Source: Halostreptopolyspora alba (GTDB lineage: Bacteria > Actinomycetota > Actinomycetes > Streptosporangiales > Streptosporangiaceae). From it: a stretch of 64,000 nt of DNA. The position numbers and the translations under genes were made by a program. Within the stretch, counting starts at the first letter, position 1. Each line of letters opens with the position of its first letter. Under the pieces are notes generated by a model. It ran no database searches. It saw only the letters and a list, made by a program, of their open reading frames with translations, and had not been told where the DNA came from. The stretch is from positions 1-64,000 of the forward strand of contig RJMB01000014.1 of assembly GCA_003725585.1 (NCBI GenBank). The letters are read 5' to 3'. Positions 29,625-41,613 of the stretch are shown here, piece after piece.

Positions 29625-32243
29625 GTGACCGAAAACGGGGGAGAGCCGTACGGAGGGCCGGACCGTGATCCCGAGCCTCGGCAGGACGATGCCGGATCGT
29701 GGTTCACACCCGGCGGCAACCGCTACCGCACCCAGTCGCAGTATCAGGACCCGTATGGCGACTCGGAGGGATCGACCGAGTACCGTCACGGTTCCCAGGG
29801 GACACCGGCGTCGCCCGGCGCGTACCCGGGCGACGGCACCGTCGCGGGCGATGGTCGATTCCCGAACTCCGGGGGATACCCGGGGATGAGTGGCCATCCT
29901 CCGGGGATGGCGGAACCGTACCCGTCGGCCTTGGGCGGCTCCGGAGCGCCGCCGTCGGCGCCGTCCGGCGCGCCGGGATATCCGAACGTGTCGGGCGCGC
30001 CGTCCTACCCCGGTGCCGCCGGGTACCCGGCGGCACCGGGAAGCGGGCAGGAGTCGCCGTCCGGTCCGGTGAGTCGCCCCTACGCTCCGCCCGTCGGGTC
30101 GGCGGGGGAGAGCTACGACCCGTCGTCGGGGGCGTCTTCCCCCGACCACGGCAATGGGGCACCGAAATACCCGGAACCCGGCTCGTGGCCGGGTGAGGGC
30201 GGGACCGGCGGACAGTCGGGATACGGGGCGGGGGCGCCGGGTGAGGCGTACCCGGCCGGTCCCGGAGGCACGAGTGGGGCCGGCGGGTACCAGGCGGACC
30301 CGTCGGGGAGTGCGCGAACCCCCGGCCCCTCGAGCGGTGTCACGCCCCACTGGACATCCGCCGGTGGCGGCTCCCACCCCGGCGGCCCCCCACCGGCGGT
30401 GAGTGATTCGGGATGGCAGCGTCCCAGCGATCCGCCCCCTGCGGTGAGCGATCCCGGCTGGCAGCGCCCGAGCGCCTCCGCACCCACGGGGTACGGTGGG
30501 ACCCCATCGACGGATCGCGGCCCCCTCGACGATCCCAACGCACCGGAGTACCGCGTCGGGCAGCTTTCCGACCCGTTGAACGACCCGCTCGACGGCCCCC
30601 GACCTCCGGCGCGCCCGGCGAGCCCCGGCGAGGAGTCCGGCTCCGCGCCGGGATCCGCCCCCTTCGGCACGCCCCGGTTTGGCGGGACCGCTCCAGGCGA
30701 GCCCACTCCGCCGGACATCTCCGCCGATCGCGGCGGCGGGGAGGCGCCGGACCGCTACGGTGACGAGCTTTCCCCGCTCGGCCACTCAGCTCCTGAGAGC
30801 TCCACGGCGGGACCGCCCCCCAGCGCGTACGACGCTCCGCCCGGCGCTCCCGGGCATCCGGAGTATGGCGCTGCCGCGGGCGCGCGCCCACACACCGAGG
30901 GGCCGCTGGGCACCCCGGACAGCACCCGGGACTTGGCCGGTGGTTCCGGCGGAGGAACGTCCAACACCCCCGAGGGGGCGAGGTACGGGGAACCCAACGG
31001 AGCGCGGGGGCCGACCTCGGGAGCCCCGACCGAGGGCGGTCTCGGTACCGGAAGCGGTAACACCTGGGCGTTCAGCAGGGACGACTACACCCTGCAGGAC
31101 CTGCGGAAGGCCGCCATGGACGCGGTCGAGATGCAGCGTGGCGGCGACGTCTCCGACCAGGCGCCCCCGTCGTGGCGGTCCGGTTCCGAGAGCGAGATGG
31201 GGGCCTATCCCGGGCAGGTTCCTCCCGCGGGAGGAACCGGTGTTCCGGGAGACCAGCCCGGCGACCAGTACGGCGAAGGACGGGGAGACCCAGAGGGATG
31301 GCGCCCCGCGACGCCGGCCGCCGACGACCCGCTGGGCGCGATCGCCGCCGAGCAGGCGCGGGGGAGAGCGGCGGAGGAGGCTGGCTCGGAGCCAGGAGTC
31401 CCCGGCGCCGCGGCTCCCTCCCCGCCGCCGGCGGAGGGAACCCAGGCGATGCCGGCGGTATCCGACGAGTTGGGGCCCGACCGTCGTGGGGCCTTCGGAC
31501 CCGGTCCGGCGGGTGGTGCGCCCGGTTCCCCGGAGGAACCGGCGTCGCAGTTCGGGACCGGATACGGGACCTATCCCGAATCCCGGCCCGACGAGTACGC
31601 CGATGGCCGGCCAACGTCGCTCGAAGGGCGCGCCGACCCCGCCGCACCGCCGTACGGTCCCGGAACGGGTGACGGCTACGGCGCCGCCTCCCGTCACGAG
31701 GGCGTTGGCAGTTCCGGCGACTCCGGCGACCCGTCCGGTTCCCCGGTGGCTCACGAGGCCGGCCACGAGGGGTACCGGAGCTACGAGAGCGGCCTGGGGT
31801 ACCGGGAGGAGTACCGGGAGTACGACGGGTATCAGGGCCACGAGGGTTACGAGGAGTATCCCGCCGAGCGGGACCGGACTGGCAACCGCGACCCCGTCGG
31901 CCAGGATTTCCCGGACTTCGGTGACGGGCCACTCGGTGGTGACACGGGCGACCCGTACCCGGGATACGACAACCTCGACATCGACTACTGGCCCGAGACC
32001 GACAGTGGGGCGACGGCCACGATGTGGCTCGGGATTCTCGCCCTGGTGCCGGTGCTCGGCCTGGTCGGGGTGGTCGGGGTGTTCCTCCTCGGCCCGAGGG
32101 CCAGGACTCGGATCCGCCGTTCCGGAGGAGAGCTGGAAGGCGAGAATCTGGTTCGTATCGGCACGATCATGGCGTACGTGGGAATCGCGATCACCGTCCT
32201 CGCCGCCGCGGGGGGCGCGGTTTCCTTCGTGACCGGGGGATGA
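29625..32243 (+). CDS. Very long disordered protein with C-terminal DUF4190-like two-helix membrane domain
   Basis: 872 residues from GTG 29625. About 780 residues are low-complexity Gly/Pro/Ser/Tyr/Glu, with no signal peptide. A tandem repeat of about 14 residues (PPPAVSDSGWQRPSD then PPPAVSDPGWQRPSA) lies near residue 255. One ordered island, AFSRDDYTLQDLRKAAMDAVEM, appears at about 490. Near the end the text turns Tyr/Glu-rich, then come two transmembrane helices (MWLGILALVPVLGLVGVVGVF and IMAYVGIAITVLAAAGGAVSF) split by a basic loop, the layout of DUF4190 proteins. The bulk would thus hang in the cytoplasm. Function unknown; the length far exceeds typical family members. It is unrelated in kind to its polymerase and ribosome neighbours. 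Confidence 0.7.
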   Translation: MTENGGEPYGGPDRDPEPRQDDAGSWFTPGGNRYRTQSQYQDPYGDSEGSTEYRHGSQGTPASPGAYPGDGTVAGDGRFPNSGGYPGMSGHPPGMAEPYPSALGGSGAPPSAPSGAPGYPNVSGAPSYPGAAGYPAAPGSGQESPSGPVSRPYAPPVGSAGESYDPSSGASSPDHGNGAPKYPEPGSWPGEGGTGGQSGYGAGAPGEAYPAGPGGTSGAGGYQADPSGSARTPGPSSGVTPHWTSAGGGSHPGGPPPAVSDSGWQRPSDPPPAVSDPGWQRPSASAPTGYGGTPSTDRGPLDDPNAPEYRVGQLSDPLNDPLDGPRPPARPASPGEESGSAPGSAPFGTPRFGGTAPGEPTPPDISADRGGGEAPDRYGDELSPLGHSAPESSTAGPPPSAYDAPPGAPGHPEYGAAAGARPHTEGPLGTPDSTRDLAGGSGGGTSNTPEGARYGEPNGARGPTSGAPTEGGLGTGSGNTWAFSRDDYTLQDLRKAAMDAVEMQRGGDVSDQAPPSWRSGSESEMGAYPGQVPPAGGTGVPGDQPGDQYGEGRGDPEGWRPATPAADDPLGAIAAEQARGRAAEEAGSEPGVPGAAAPSPPPAEGTQAMPAVSDELGPDRRGAFGPGPAGGAPGSPEEPASQFGTGYGTYPESRPDEYADGRPTSLEGRADPAAPPYGPGTGDGYGAASRHEGVGSSGDSGDPSGSPVAHEAGHEGYRSYESGLGYREEYREYDGYQGHEGYEEYPAERDRTGNRDPVGQDFPDFGDGPLGGDTGDPYPGYDNLDIDYWPETDSGATATMWLGILALVPVLGLVGVVGVFLLGPRARTRIRRSGGELEGENLVRIGTIMAYVGIAITVLAAAGGAVSFVTGG

Positions 32244-32254
32244 GAAGCGACACG

Positions 32255-32290
32255 CGGTGGGGTGGGGTGCCCGGGCACCCCACCCCACCG
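32255..32290 (+). terminator. 36-base perfect palindrome, terminator
   Basis: Bases 32255-32272 are the exact inverted complement of 32273-32290 with no spacer. As RNA this gives a stem of up to 16 bp closed by a tetraloop, followed by TCTTGTGG. It begins 12 bases after the disordered-protein stop. The gap 32291-32446 holds nothing else I can name. Confidence 0.8.
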
Positions 32291-32446
32291 TCTTGTGGGG
32301 GGCCCGCGGCCCGGAGCGTGCGCCGGCCAGAGGGTGTCAACCCCGTCAACCCCCGGGGTTCGCTGCGCGAATGACCCGCGTTGCGGACGCGTCGGAGATC
32401 CCCACGTTAGGGTGGTGCATCCTCGTCGCGTTCGGATCGAAGGCGG

Positions 32447-33271
32447 GTGAAGGCCGTGCGCTCTCTGGGGCGGTGGACCGGAGCCGTGGTGGCCACGGTG
32501 GCGGTTGCCGTACTGCCGGCCACGTCGGCGCCGCGGGAGACGGAGCCGGCGGGCGCGGCGACCAGCGCGACCCCGGAACGCCTGCGGGCGGAGGTCGTGG
32601 GGTCCTATCCGCACGATCCCGAGGCGTTCACGCAGGGGTTCGAGCTGCGCGGTGACGCGCTGTACGAGAGTACCGGTCGCTACGGAGACTCGGATGTCCG
32701 CGTGGTCGACTGGGAGAGCGGCACCGTCGAGCACCGGGTCGAGCTTCCCGACACCGCGTTCGGCGAGGGGCTCACGCTCGTGGATGACACGGTGTGGCAA
32801 CTCACCTGGCGAGAAGGGACCGCGTTCCGGCGCGACGCCGAGACTCTGGAGGAGACCGGGCGGGCCAGCTACGACGGTGAGGGTTGGGGTCTGTGTTACG
32901 CCGAGGACGCCGGCCACCTGGTGATGAGCGACGGCAGCGACGAACTGACGTTTCGCGACCCCGCGACCTTCGAGGCGCTGTCCAGCACCTCGGTGACGCT
33001 CGACGGCGAGCCGCTGGACAACGTGAACGAGTTGGAGTGCGTCGACGGCGCGGTGTGGGCCAATGTCTGGCAGAGCGACGACATCGTGCGGATCGACCCG
33101 GCGAGCGGCGCCGTCGAGGCCGTCGTGGACGCGTCCGGGCTGCTTCCGGAGTCCGAGCGGGAGGACGCCGACGTCCTCAACGGCATCGCGGCGCTTCCGG
33201 ACAGTGACGCCTTCCTCCTCACCGGGAAACTGTGGCCCCGCTCGTTCCTTGTGGAGTTCGTGCCGGAGTGA
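32447..33271 (+). CDS. Secreted glutaminyl-peptide cyclotransferase (plant-type, PF05096)
   Basis: 274 residues from GTG 32447 (GTG 32456 also possible), with GAAGGCGG upstream. A signal peptide covers roughly residues 1-38. The remainder follows the five-bladed beta-propeller glutaminyl cyclase family: YPHDPEAFTQGFEL, FGEGLTLVDD, WREGTAFR, GEGWGLCY, NELECVDGAVWANVW, VLNGIAALP and LLTGKLWP. The enzyme converts N-terminal Gln to pyroglutamate on exported peptides, protecting them from aminopeptidases. The two cysteines are not in the usual disulfide positions I can confirm. It stands alone between the disordered protein and a cation antiporter. Confidence 0.85.
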   Translation: MKAVRSLGRWTGAVVATVAVAVLPATSAPRETEPAGAATSATPERLRAEVVGSYPHDPEAFTQGFELRGDALYESTGRYGDSDVRVVDWESGTVEHRVELPDTAFGEGLTLVDDTVWQLTWREGTAFRRDAETLEETGRASYDGEGWGLCYAEDAGHLVMSDGSDELTFRDPATFEALSSTSVTLDGEPLDNVNELECVDGAVWANVWQSDDIVRIDPASGAVEAVVDASGLLPESEREDADVLNGIAALPDSDAFLLTGKLWPRSFLVEFVPE

Positions 33272-33310
33272 GGGGCGCCGAACGCGCGTGGCGGCTGCCG
33301 GAAGCGCCCC
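33272..33310 (+). terminator. Weak hairpin after the cyclotransferase gene
   Basis: GGGGCGC directly after the stop pairs with GCGCCCC (33304-33310) over a long GC-rich loop. Its 7-bp stem and lack of a T run make it only a candidate. Confidence 0.4.
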
Positions 33311-33491
33311 CTCGCCCGCGGCGCGGGGCCGACTTCCGCGGCGTGCCCACCATCTGAACGGCGGTTTCCCGCCCGGCTGAGTCGGTGGTGGCCCCGGCGT
33401 CCTCACGCGGAGAGAATCGGGCGGTGGGGCCGAAGCACCAGTCCCGGGTGTGGACGGGAGAGTCCCGGCGTCGCTGGTCCAGGGGGCGGAG

Positions 33492-34712
33492 ATGACGACG
33501 GTCAACATCGGGTTCGTGACGATCGGCGCCACGGTCCTGGTGTTGGGGTTGCTCTCCGTGCCGATCAAACGCCTCTGGCTGTCCGGCCCGCTGATCGCCC
33601 TACTCTTGGGCGTTCTGCTGGGGCCCGAGGTGGTGGGTCTGATCTCGCCCGCCGAGTGGGGAACGGAGTCCGTTCTCCTGGAACAGACGGCCCGGCTCAC
33701 GGTGGCGATGTCGCTGATGGCCATCGCGCTGCGCCTGCCCCGGGGGTACCTGCGTACGCACGTGCGTTCACTCGTCATCGTGCTGGGGCCGGTGATGGTG
33801 GCGATGTGGCTGGTGAGCGGGCTCGCCACGTATCTGGTCCTGGCGGTCCCGATCTGGGTGGCGCTGCTCGTGGGAGCCGTCATCACCCCGACCGACCCGG
33901 TTGTCGCCAGCACGATCGTGCGGGGGCCCATAGCCGAGCGGAATCTTCCCACGCGCATGCGGCACTTCCTGTCCGCCGAGGCGGGAGCCAACGACGTACT
34001 CAGCTATCCGCTGGTGTTCCTGGCGGTGCTGATGCTGGCGCACCCTCCGGACGACGCGCTCGGGGAATGGCTCGTTCGGGTCCTGCTGCTGGAGGTGCTG
34101 GGTGCGGTGGTGCTCGGTGGGATCCTGGGGTATCTCGCCGGACGGGTCCTCGCGTGGGCGGACCGCAGCGATATCGTGCCCCGGACCTCCTATCTCGTGT
34201 TCAGCCTCTCGTTGACGTTCACCATACTGGGGGCCACCGCGCTGGCGGGGACCAACGGGCTTCTCGCCGTGTTCGTCGGCGGGCTCGTGTTCCGGGGTGT
34301 CATCTCCGAGCAGGAGGACCGGGACGAGGAGGAGGTCCAGGAGGCGGTCAACGACTTTTTCCTGCTTCCGGTGTTCGTCCTGCTGGGTCTCACCGTGCCC
34401 TGGCACGAGTGGTTCGAGCTGGGATGGTCCGGGGTGGTGCTGGTCGTGGTCGTCCTGCTGCTGCGGCGGTTGCCCGCGTTCCTCGCGCTGGGGCCGCTCA
34501 TGCGCTCGGTGCACGGTGTACGGGAGGCCGCTTTCCTGGGCTGGTTCGGCCCCATCGGTGCCGCCGCACTGCTCTACGCCAACCTGGCACTGCGCGAGAC
34601 GGGCAACGATCTGGTCTGGCCGGTGGGTAGCCTCGTCATCAGCGCGTCCGTGCTCGTGCACGGTGTGACAGCGACGCCGGTCACGCGGCTGTTCGGCCGA
34701 TCGGTGGCGTGA
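33492..34712 (+). CDS. CPA1-family cation:proton antiporter (NhaP-like)
   Basis: 406 residues from ATG 33492 with AGGGGGCGGAG upstream. About twelve hydrophobic helices are seen. The sodium/proton exchanger core is recognisable: ITPTDPVVAS (131-140) with Asp135, and SAEAGANDVLSYPLV (161-175), where Glu163 and Asp168 stand in the place of the usual ESGLND motif. An acidic cytoplasmic loop (EQEDRDEEEVQEA) lies between the later helices. There is no large C-terminal regulatory tail. It should exchange Na+ or K+ for H+ at the cytoplasmic membrane; ion choice cannot be told from sequence. It lies just upstream of the str operon promoter. Confidence 0.88.
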   Translation: MTTVNIGFVTIGATVLVLGLLSVPIKRLWLSGPLIALLLGVLLGPEVVGLISPAEWGTESVLLEQTARLTVAMSLMAIALRLPRGYLRTHVRSLVIVLGPVMVAMWLVSGLATYLVLAVPIWVALLVGAVITPTDPVVASTIVRGPIAERNLPTRMRHFLSAEAGANDVLSYPLVFLAVLMLAHPPDDALGEWLVRVLLLEVLGAVVLGGILGYLAGRVLAWADRSDIVPRTSYLVFSLSLTFTILGATALAGTNGLLAVFVGGLVFRGVISEQEDRDEEEVQEAVNDFFLLPVFVLLGLTVPWHEWFELGWSGVVLVVVVLLLRRLPAFLALGPLMRSVHGVREAAFLGWFGPIGAAALLYANLALRETGNDLVWPVGSLVISASVLVHGVTATPVTRLFGRSVA

Positions 34713-34824
34713 CCGGGCGCGGACGGGGAACTGGACGCGAGCACTCGCTCGGAGCGCGTACACTGGAGGTTACCTACGGCAGCATAGGGCGGGAAGTTGG
34801 GCGCCGGAGGACGCGGCCGCCGTT

Positions 34825-34853
34825 TTGACCGGGCTTTCGCGCTTCGGTACGCT
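34825..34853 (+). promoter_or_regulatory. Promoter of the str operon
   Basis: TTGACC at 34825 and TACGCT at 34848 are 17 bases apart, close to consensus. Two further -35-like boxes follow, TTGACA at 34853 and TTGACT at 34898, without good -10 partners. The transcript would carry a leader of about 250 bases before rpsL. The upstream 34713-34824 shows a lone TACACT at 34759. Confidence 0.7.
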
Positions 34854-34966
34854 TGACATTCGTGCCCGTGAGTCGACGGGTCACACGTGCGCGCTTTTTG
34901 ACTACCCGCAGGGCGGTGGAGCGAGAGCGCCGCGTGATACCTCCTCCCTGACAATCGGCCGCTAGG

Positions 34967-35018
34967 CCGGGCGTGCTTTGGTGTCGCCCCTGGCTCGGGT
35001 AGCCGGCGACACGCCCGG
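34967..35018 (+). promoter_or_regulatory. Structured leader hairpin before rpsL
   Basis: CCGGGCG (34967-34973) pairs with CGCCCGG (35012-35018) and, after a 5' bulge, TGTCGCC (34982-34988) pairs with GGCGACA (35005-35011). GGCT (34992-34995) with AGCC (35001-35004) closes the tip. No T run follows. The place, 95 bases before rpsL, suggests an autoregulatory or antitermination element. Confidence 0.55.
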
Positions 35019-35112
35019 ATACGGGGGTCGGGGGGAATGGGAAGTTCAGCAGGTCATCGACAGCGAATCGGCTACGAGAACCGGCGTAGGTAACGAGGAA
35101 GACGGAGACGCG

Positions 35113-35484
<372 letters not shown>

Positions 35485-35486
35485 GC

Positions 35487-35957
35487 ATGCCGCGCAAGGG
35501 CCCGGCGCCAAAGCGCCAGCTGATCACCGACCCGGTCTACGGATCACCTCTGGTGACGGCACTGATCAATAAGGTGCTGCTGGACGGCAAGCGCTCCATT
35601 GCCCAGAACATCGTCTACGACGCGCTCGAAGGGGCTCGGGAGAAGACCGGTCAGGAGCCGCTCGTGGTCCTGAAGCGTGCGCTGGACAACGTGAAGCCCT
35701 CCCTGGAGGTGCGCAGCCGCCGGGTCGGTGGTGCCACATACCAGGTTCCGGTCGAGGTCCGTGCCTCCAGGAGCACGACGCTCGCGCTCCGGTGGCTCGT
35801 TACCTACGCGCGCAAGCGTCGCGAGAAGTCAATGACCGAGCGCCTCATGAATGAGCTGGTCGACGCCAGCAACGGTCTGGGCGCCAGCGTCAAGCGTCGC
35901 GAGGACACCCACAAGATGGCGGACTCCAACAGGGCTTTCGCTCACTACCGCTGGTAG
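35487..35957 (+). CDS. rpsG: 30S ribosomal protein S7
   Basis: 156 residues, [19 protein letters not shown], the typical length of Gram-positive S7. S7 nucleates the 30S head and, in E. coli, represses the str operon by binding the rpsL-rpsG junction; here that junction is only two bases, so the E. coli hairpin is not possible and control would have to use the upstream leader. fusA follows after 48 bases. Confidence 0.97.
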   Translation: MPRKGPAPKRQLITDPVYGSPLVTALINKVLLDGKRSIAQNIVYDALEGAREKTGQEPLVVLKRALDNVKPSLEVRSRRVGGATYQVPVEVRASRSTTLALRWLVTYARKRREKSMTERLMNELVDASNGLGASVKRREDTHKMADSNRAFAHYRW

Positions 35958-36005
35958 TCCCCGCGGCTTATTCGATCCACCTGAGACCGAGAGAAGACGA
36001 GCCAA

Positions 36006-38120
<2,115 letters not shown>

Positions 38121-38171
38121 CCGCGACACGTAACCAGTTAGCTAGCAACCCGTACGTCTAGGAGAAATCCA

Positions 38172-39365
38172 GTGGCGAAGGCCAAGTTCGAGCGGACCAA
38201 GCCGCACGTAAACATCGGCACCATCGGTCACATCGACCACGGTAAGACCACGCTTACCGCCGCGATCACCAAGGTCCTCCACAACCAGCTGCCGGACCTG
38301 AACCCGTTCACGCCCTTCGAGGACATCGACAACGCTCCCGAGGAGAAGCAGCGCGGCATCACGATCTCCGTCGCGCACGTCGAGTACGAGACGGAGCAGC
38401 GCCACTACGCCCACGTGGACTGCCCCGGCCACGCCGACTACGTGAAGAACATGATCACCGGCGCCGCGCAGATGGACGGTGCCATCCTGGTCGTGGCGGC
38501 CACCGACGGCCCCATGCCGCAGACCAAGGAGCACGTCCTGCTGGCCCGCCAGGTCGGCGTTCCCAACCTCGTGGTCGCGCTGAACAAGGCGGACATGGTC
38601 GACGACGCCGAGATCTTCGACCTGGTCGAGCTGGAGGTGCGTGAGCTCCTCAACGAGTACGAGTTCCCCGGTGACGAGATCCCCGTCGTCAAGGTCTCCG
38701 CGCTCAAGGCGATGGACGGCGACGAGGAGGCCGGCGAGCAGGTCATGGAGCTCATGAAGGCCGTCGACGAGAACATCCCGGACCCGGAGCGGGCCGTCGA
38801 CCAGCCCTTCCTGATGCCGATCGAGGACGTCTTCTCGATCACCGGCCGCGGCACGGTCGTCACCGGCCGCGTCGAGCGCGGTGTCATCAAGACCAACCAG
38901 CCCGTCGACATCGTCGGCATCAAGAACGAGAAGCAGAGCACGACCGTTACCGGCGTGGAGATGTTCCGCAAGCTGCTCGACCAGGGCCAGGCCGGCGACA
39001 ACGTTGGTCTGCTGCTGCGTGGTGTCAAGCGTGAGGACGTCGAGCGCGGTCAGGTTGTCATCCAGCCGGGCACGACCACCCCGCACACCGAGTTCGAGGC
39101 GCAGGTCGTCATCCTGTCCAAGGACGAGGGCGGGCGTCACACGCCCTTCTTCAACAACTACCGGCCGCAGTTCTACTTCCGCACCACGGACGTCACCGGC
39201 GTTGTCACGCTGCCCGAGGGCACCGAGATGGTCATGCCGGGCGACAACACCGAGATGTCGGTGCAGCTGATCCAGCCGGTGGCCATGGAGGAGGGCCTGA
39301 AGTTCGCCATCCGCGAGGGTGGCAGGACCGTCGGCGCCGGCCGAGTTACCAAGATCATCAAGTAA
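38172..39365 (+). CDS. tuf: Elongation factor Tu
   Basis: 397 residues from GTG 38172 with AGGAG eleven bases ahead. P-loop GHIDHGKT (19-26), [26 protein letters not shown] and NKADM are all present; domains II and III end in the conserved [17 protein letters not shown]-Tu delivers aminoacyl-tRNA to the A site. The usual contact residues for elfamycin antibiotics around the domain I/III interface look unaltered. It closes the str operon; a terminator follows. Confidence 0.97.
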   Translation: MAKAKFERTKPHVNIGTIGHIDHGKTTLTAAITKVLHNQLPDLNPFTPFEDIDNAPEEKQRGITISVAHVEYETEQRHYAHVDCPGHADYVKNMITGAAQMDGAILVVAATDGPMPQTKEHVLLARQVGVPNLVVALNKADMVDDAEIFDLVELEVRELLNEYEFPGDEIPVVKVSALKAMDGDEEAGEQVMELMKAVDENIPDPERAVDQPFLMPIEDVFSITGRGTVVTGRVERGVIKTNQPVDIVGIKNEKQSTTVTGVEMFRKLLDQGQAGDNVGLLLRGVKREDVERGQVVIQPGTTTPHTEFEAQVVILSKDEGGRHTPFFNNYRPQFYFRTTDVTGVVTLPEGTEMVMPGDNTEMSVQLIQPVAMEEGLKFAIREGGRTVGAGRVTKIIK

Positions 39366-39377
39366 CACAACCGCGCG

Positions 39378-39406
39378 GGGGCGGTGCCGCCACTGGGCAC
39401 CGCCCC
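39378..39406 (+). terminator. Terminator of the str operon
   Basis: GGGGCGGTGCC (39378-39388) pairs perfectly with GGCACCGCCCC (39396-39406) over a 7-base loop, 12 bases after tuf. Confidence 0.75.
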
Positions 39407-39496
39407 TACGGCGGTCGGGCAGCGGTCGTGGGGCCGAGCCGCCGTACGAAGAACGACGTCATCGGGCTCTGTAGCGGTGATGCACCTCAGGGGACA

Positions 39497-39586
39497 GCCC
39501 TGCAGCAGTTTCTCAGGTGAATAGGGCCTCACGAACGACAAGGGCAGCCTCTGCAGGGCATGGGGCCGGCCAGCCGGTACCCCGTG
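39497..39586 (+). promoter_or_regulatory. Structured leader of the S10 operon
   Basis: GCCCTGCAG (39497-39505) is the exact inverted complement of CTGCAGGGC (39551-39559), each containing the palindrome CTGCAG. Next to it, 39559-39586 folds into a hairpin with CCGGC/GCCGG and GGGG/CCCC stems. It lies just before rpsJ, where S10 operon leaders act in other bacteria. The rest of 39407-39624 has no gene and I find no consensus promoter. Confidence 0.5.
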
Positions 39587-39624
39587 CCACTACGGACATT
39601 AAAGCGAAGGACGAAAAGGCCACC

Positions 39625-39933
39625 ATGGCGGGACAGAAGATCCGCATTCGGCTCAAGGCCTATGACCACGAGGTCATCGACAGCTCGGCTCGCAAGATCG
39701 TCGAGACCGTGACGCGGACTGGCGCGCAGGTCGCTGGCCCGGTGCCGTTGCCGACGGAGAAGAACGTTTACTGTGTCATCCGTTCGCCGCACAAGTACAA
39801 GGACTCGCGTGAGCATTTCGAAATGCGCACGCACAAGCGGCTGATCGACATTATCGACCCGACGCCGAAGACCGTTGACTCGCTCATGCGGCTCGACCTT
39901 CCGGCCGGCGTCGACATCGAGATCAAGCTTTAA
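39625..39933 (+). CDS. rpsJ: 30S ribosomal protein S10
   Basis: 102 residues, [19 protein letters not shown], standard length. S10 binds 16S rRNA in the head and is also NusE, the partner of NusB in antitermination and of NusG in coupling. It opens the S10 operon; rplC follows after 13 bases. Confidence 0.97.
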   Translation: MAGQKIRIRLKAYDHEVIDSSARKIVETVTRTGAQVAGPVPLPTEKNVYCVIRSPHKYKDSREHFEMRTHKRLIDIIDPTPKTVDSLMRLDLPAGVDIEIKL

Positions 39934-39946
39934 GGGACGCACAGAC

Positions 39947-40597
39947 ATGGCCAGCAAGCAGATCAAGGGAGTCCTGGGCGAGAAGCTCGGCATGACCCAA
40001 GTCTTCGACGAGAACGGCAAGGTCGTGCCCGTCACGGTCCTGAAGGCCGGTCCGTGCGTCGTGACCCGCGTCCGGACCCCCGACACCGATGGTTACTCAG
40101 CCGTCCAACTCGGATTCGGGCAGATCAACCCGCGCAAGGTGAACAAGCCTCTCGGCGACTACCTGCGCAGGCATGGTCTGACCCCGCGCAGGCACTACGT
40201 CGAGGTCCGCACGAGCGAGGCGCCCGAGTACCAGCTCGGGCAGGAGCTCACCGCCGAAACCTTCGAGGCCGGCCAGAAGGTCGACGTCACCGGCAAGAGC
40301 AAGGGCAAGGGCTTCACCGGTGTCATGAAGCGGCACGGCTTCCGTGGGCTCGGTGCCTCGCACGGTACCCACCGCAAGCACCGCGCACCTGGTGCCATCG
40401 GCGGCGCCGCCACGCCCGGACGCGTGTTCAAGGGCACCAAGATGGCCGGTCGGTCGGGCAACAGGCGCACGACCGTCCAGAACCTTGTCGTGCACCAGGT
40501 TGACGCGGAGAAGGGCGTCGTCCTCGTCAAGGGTGCGGTGCCGGGGCCCAACGGCGGATTGGTGCTGATCCGCACCGCCGTGAAGGAGGTCAGCTAA
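39947..40597 (+). CDS. rplC: 50S ribosomal protein L3
   Basis: 216 residues from ATG 39947. Contains the [18 protein letters not shown] start and the long extension [20 protein letters not shown] that reaches toward the peptidyl-transferase centre. rplD begins 3 bases after the stop, so the two are translated together. Confidence 0.97.
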   Translation: MASKQIKGVLGEKLGMTQVFDENGKVVPVTVLKAGPCVVTRVRTPDTDGYSAVQLGFGQINPRKVNKPLGDYLRRHGLTPRRHYVEVRTSEAPEYQLGQELTAETFEAGQKVDVTGKSKGKGFTGVMKRHGFRGLGASHGTHRKHRAPGAIGGAATPGRVFKGTKMAGRSGNRRTTVQNLVVHQVDAEKGVVLVKGAVPGPNGGLVLIRTAVKEVS

Positions 40598-40600
40598 GTC

Positions 40601-41269
40601 ATGGCGACGATCGAGGTCTTCAATCCCGATGGGGCGTCCGGCCGGAGCGTCGAACTGCCGAGCTCGATTTTCGACCAGCAGGTGAACATTCCGCTGATGC
40701 ACCAGGTCGTCATCGCGCAGCAGGCGGCGGCCCGGAAGGGGACGCACTCCACGAAGACTCGCGGCGAGGTCAGTGGTGGCGGCAAGAAGCCGTACCGCCA
40801 GAAGGGGACCGGCCGCGCGCGGCAGGGCTCCATCCGCGCCCCGCAGTTCACCGGCGGTGGCGTCGTACACGGGCCCAAGCCCCGCGACTACAGCCAGCGC
40901 ACGCCCAAGAAGATGAAGGCCGCCGCCCTGCGTGGGGCCCTGTCCGACCGGGCGGGCCACGGCCGGGTGCACGTCATCAGCGAGTTCCTCGCCGAGGACG
41001 TCACCACTAAGCGAACCCAGACCGCCAAGAAGGCGCTGCGCCAGGTCACCGAGTCCCGCAAGGTGCTGGTGGTCCTGGACCGCGATGACACGCACAACCG
41101 TCTCGCGCTGCGCAACCTGAGCGAGGTGCACATCCTCGACGCCAGCCAGGTGAACACCTACGACGTCCTGAACTCGGACGACATCGTCTTCACCGAGCGC
41201 GGTTATGAGGAGTTCCTGGCTCACGCCGGCGCCTCGCAGGCCGCGATGTCTCAGGAGGACGACCAGTGA
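40601..41269 (+). CDS. rplD: 50S ribosomal protein L4
   Basis: 222 residues. The central loop [20 protein letters not shown] lines the exit tunnel near the macrolide site and is intact. In E. coli L4 represses its own operon by acting on the S10 leader. Its stop overlaps the rplW start by four bases (GTGA). Confidence 0.97.
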   Translation: MATIEVFNPDGASGRSVELPSSIFDQQVNIPLMHQVVIAQQAAARKGTHSTKTRGEVSGGGKKPYRQKGTGRARQGSIRAPQFTGGGVVHGPKPRDYSQRTPKKMKAAALRGALSDRAGHGRVHVISEFLAEDVTTKRTQTAKKALRQVTESRKVLVVLDRDDTHNRLALRNLSEVHILDASQVNTYDVLNSDDIVFTERGYEEFLAHAGASQAAMSQEDDQ

Positions 41270-41556
41270 GGATCCCTGACCCTCGGGACATCATCATCGA
41301 ACCGGTGATCTCCGAGAAGAGCTACGGACTACTGGACGAGAACAAGTACACCTTCATCGTCCGGCCCGACGCCAACAAAACCCAGATCAAGATCGCGGTC
41401 GAGGAGATCTTCGACGTGAAGGTCGCGAGCGTGAACACGATCAACCGTCCGGGCAAGCGCAAGCGTACGCGTTTCGGTTACGGGAAGCGCCCCGACACCA
41501 AGCGCGCGATCGTGAGCCTGCGCGACGGCGACCGGATCGACATTTTCGGCACCTGA
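41266..41556 (+). CDS. rplW: 50S ribosomal protein L23
   Basis: 96 residues from GTG 41266, overlapping rplD by four bases. L23 sits at the tunnel exit and docks trigger factor and SRP. The conserved region [20 protein letters not shown] and the basic loop [17 protein letters not shown] are present. Confidence 0.97.
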   Translation: MRIPDPRDIIIEPVISEKSYGLLDENKYTFIVRPDANKTQIKIAVEEIFDVKVASVNTINRPGKRKRTRFGYGKRPDTKRAIVSLRDGDRIDIFGT

Positions 41557-41613
41557 TTCGTGTTCGCCTGACCGCTTCGAATCAATCACCACGTTAAGGA
41601 ATGCGCGAAAAAG

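Noticed and set aside
34978-35112. Upstream extension of the rpsL frame
   Set aside because: The GTG at 35113 gives the universal S12 start; the extra 45 codons overlap a structured leader.
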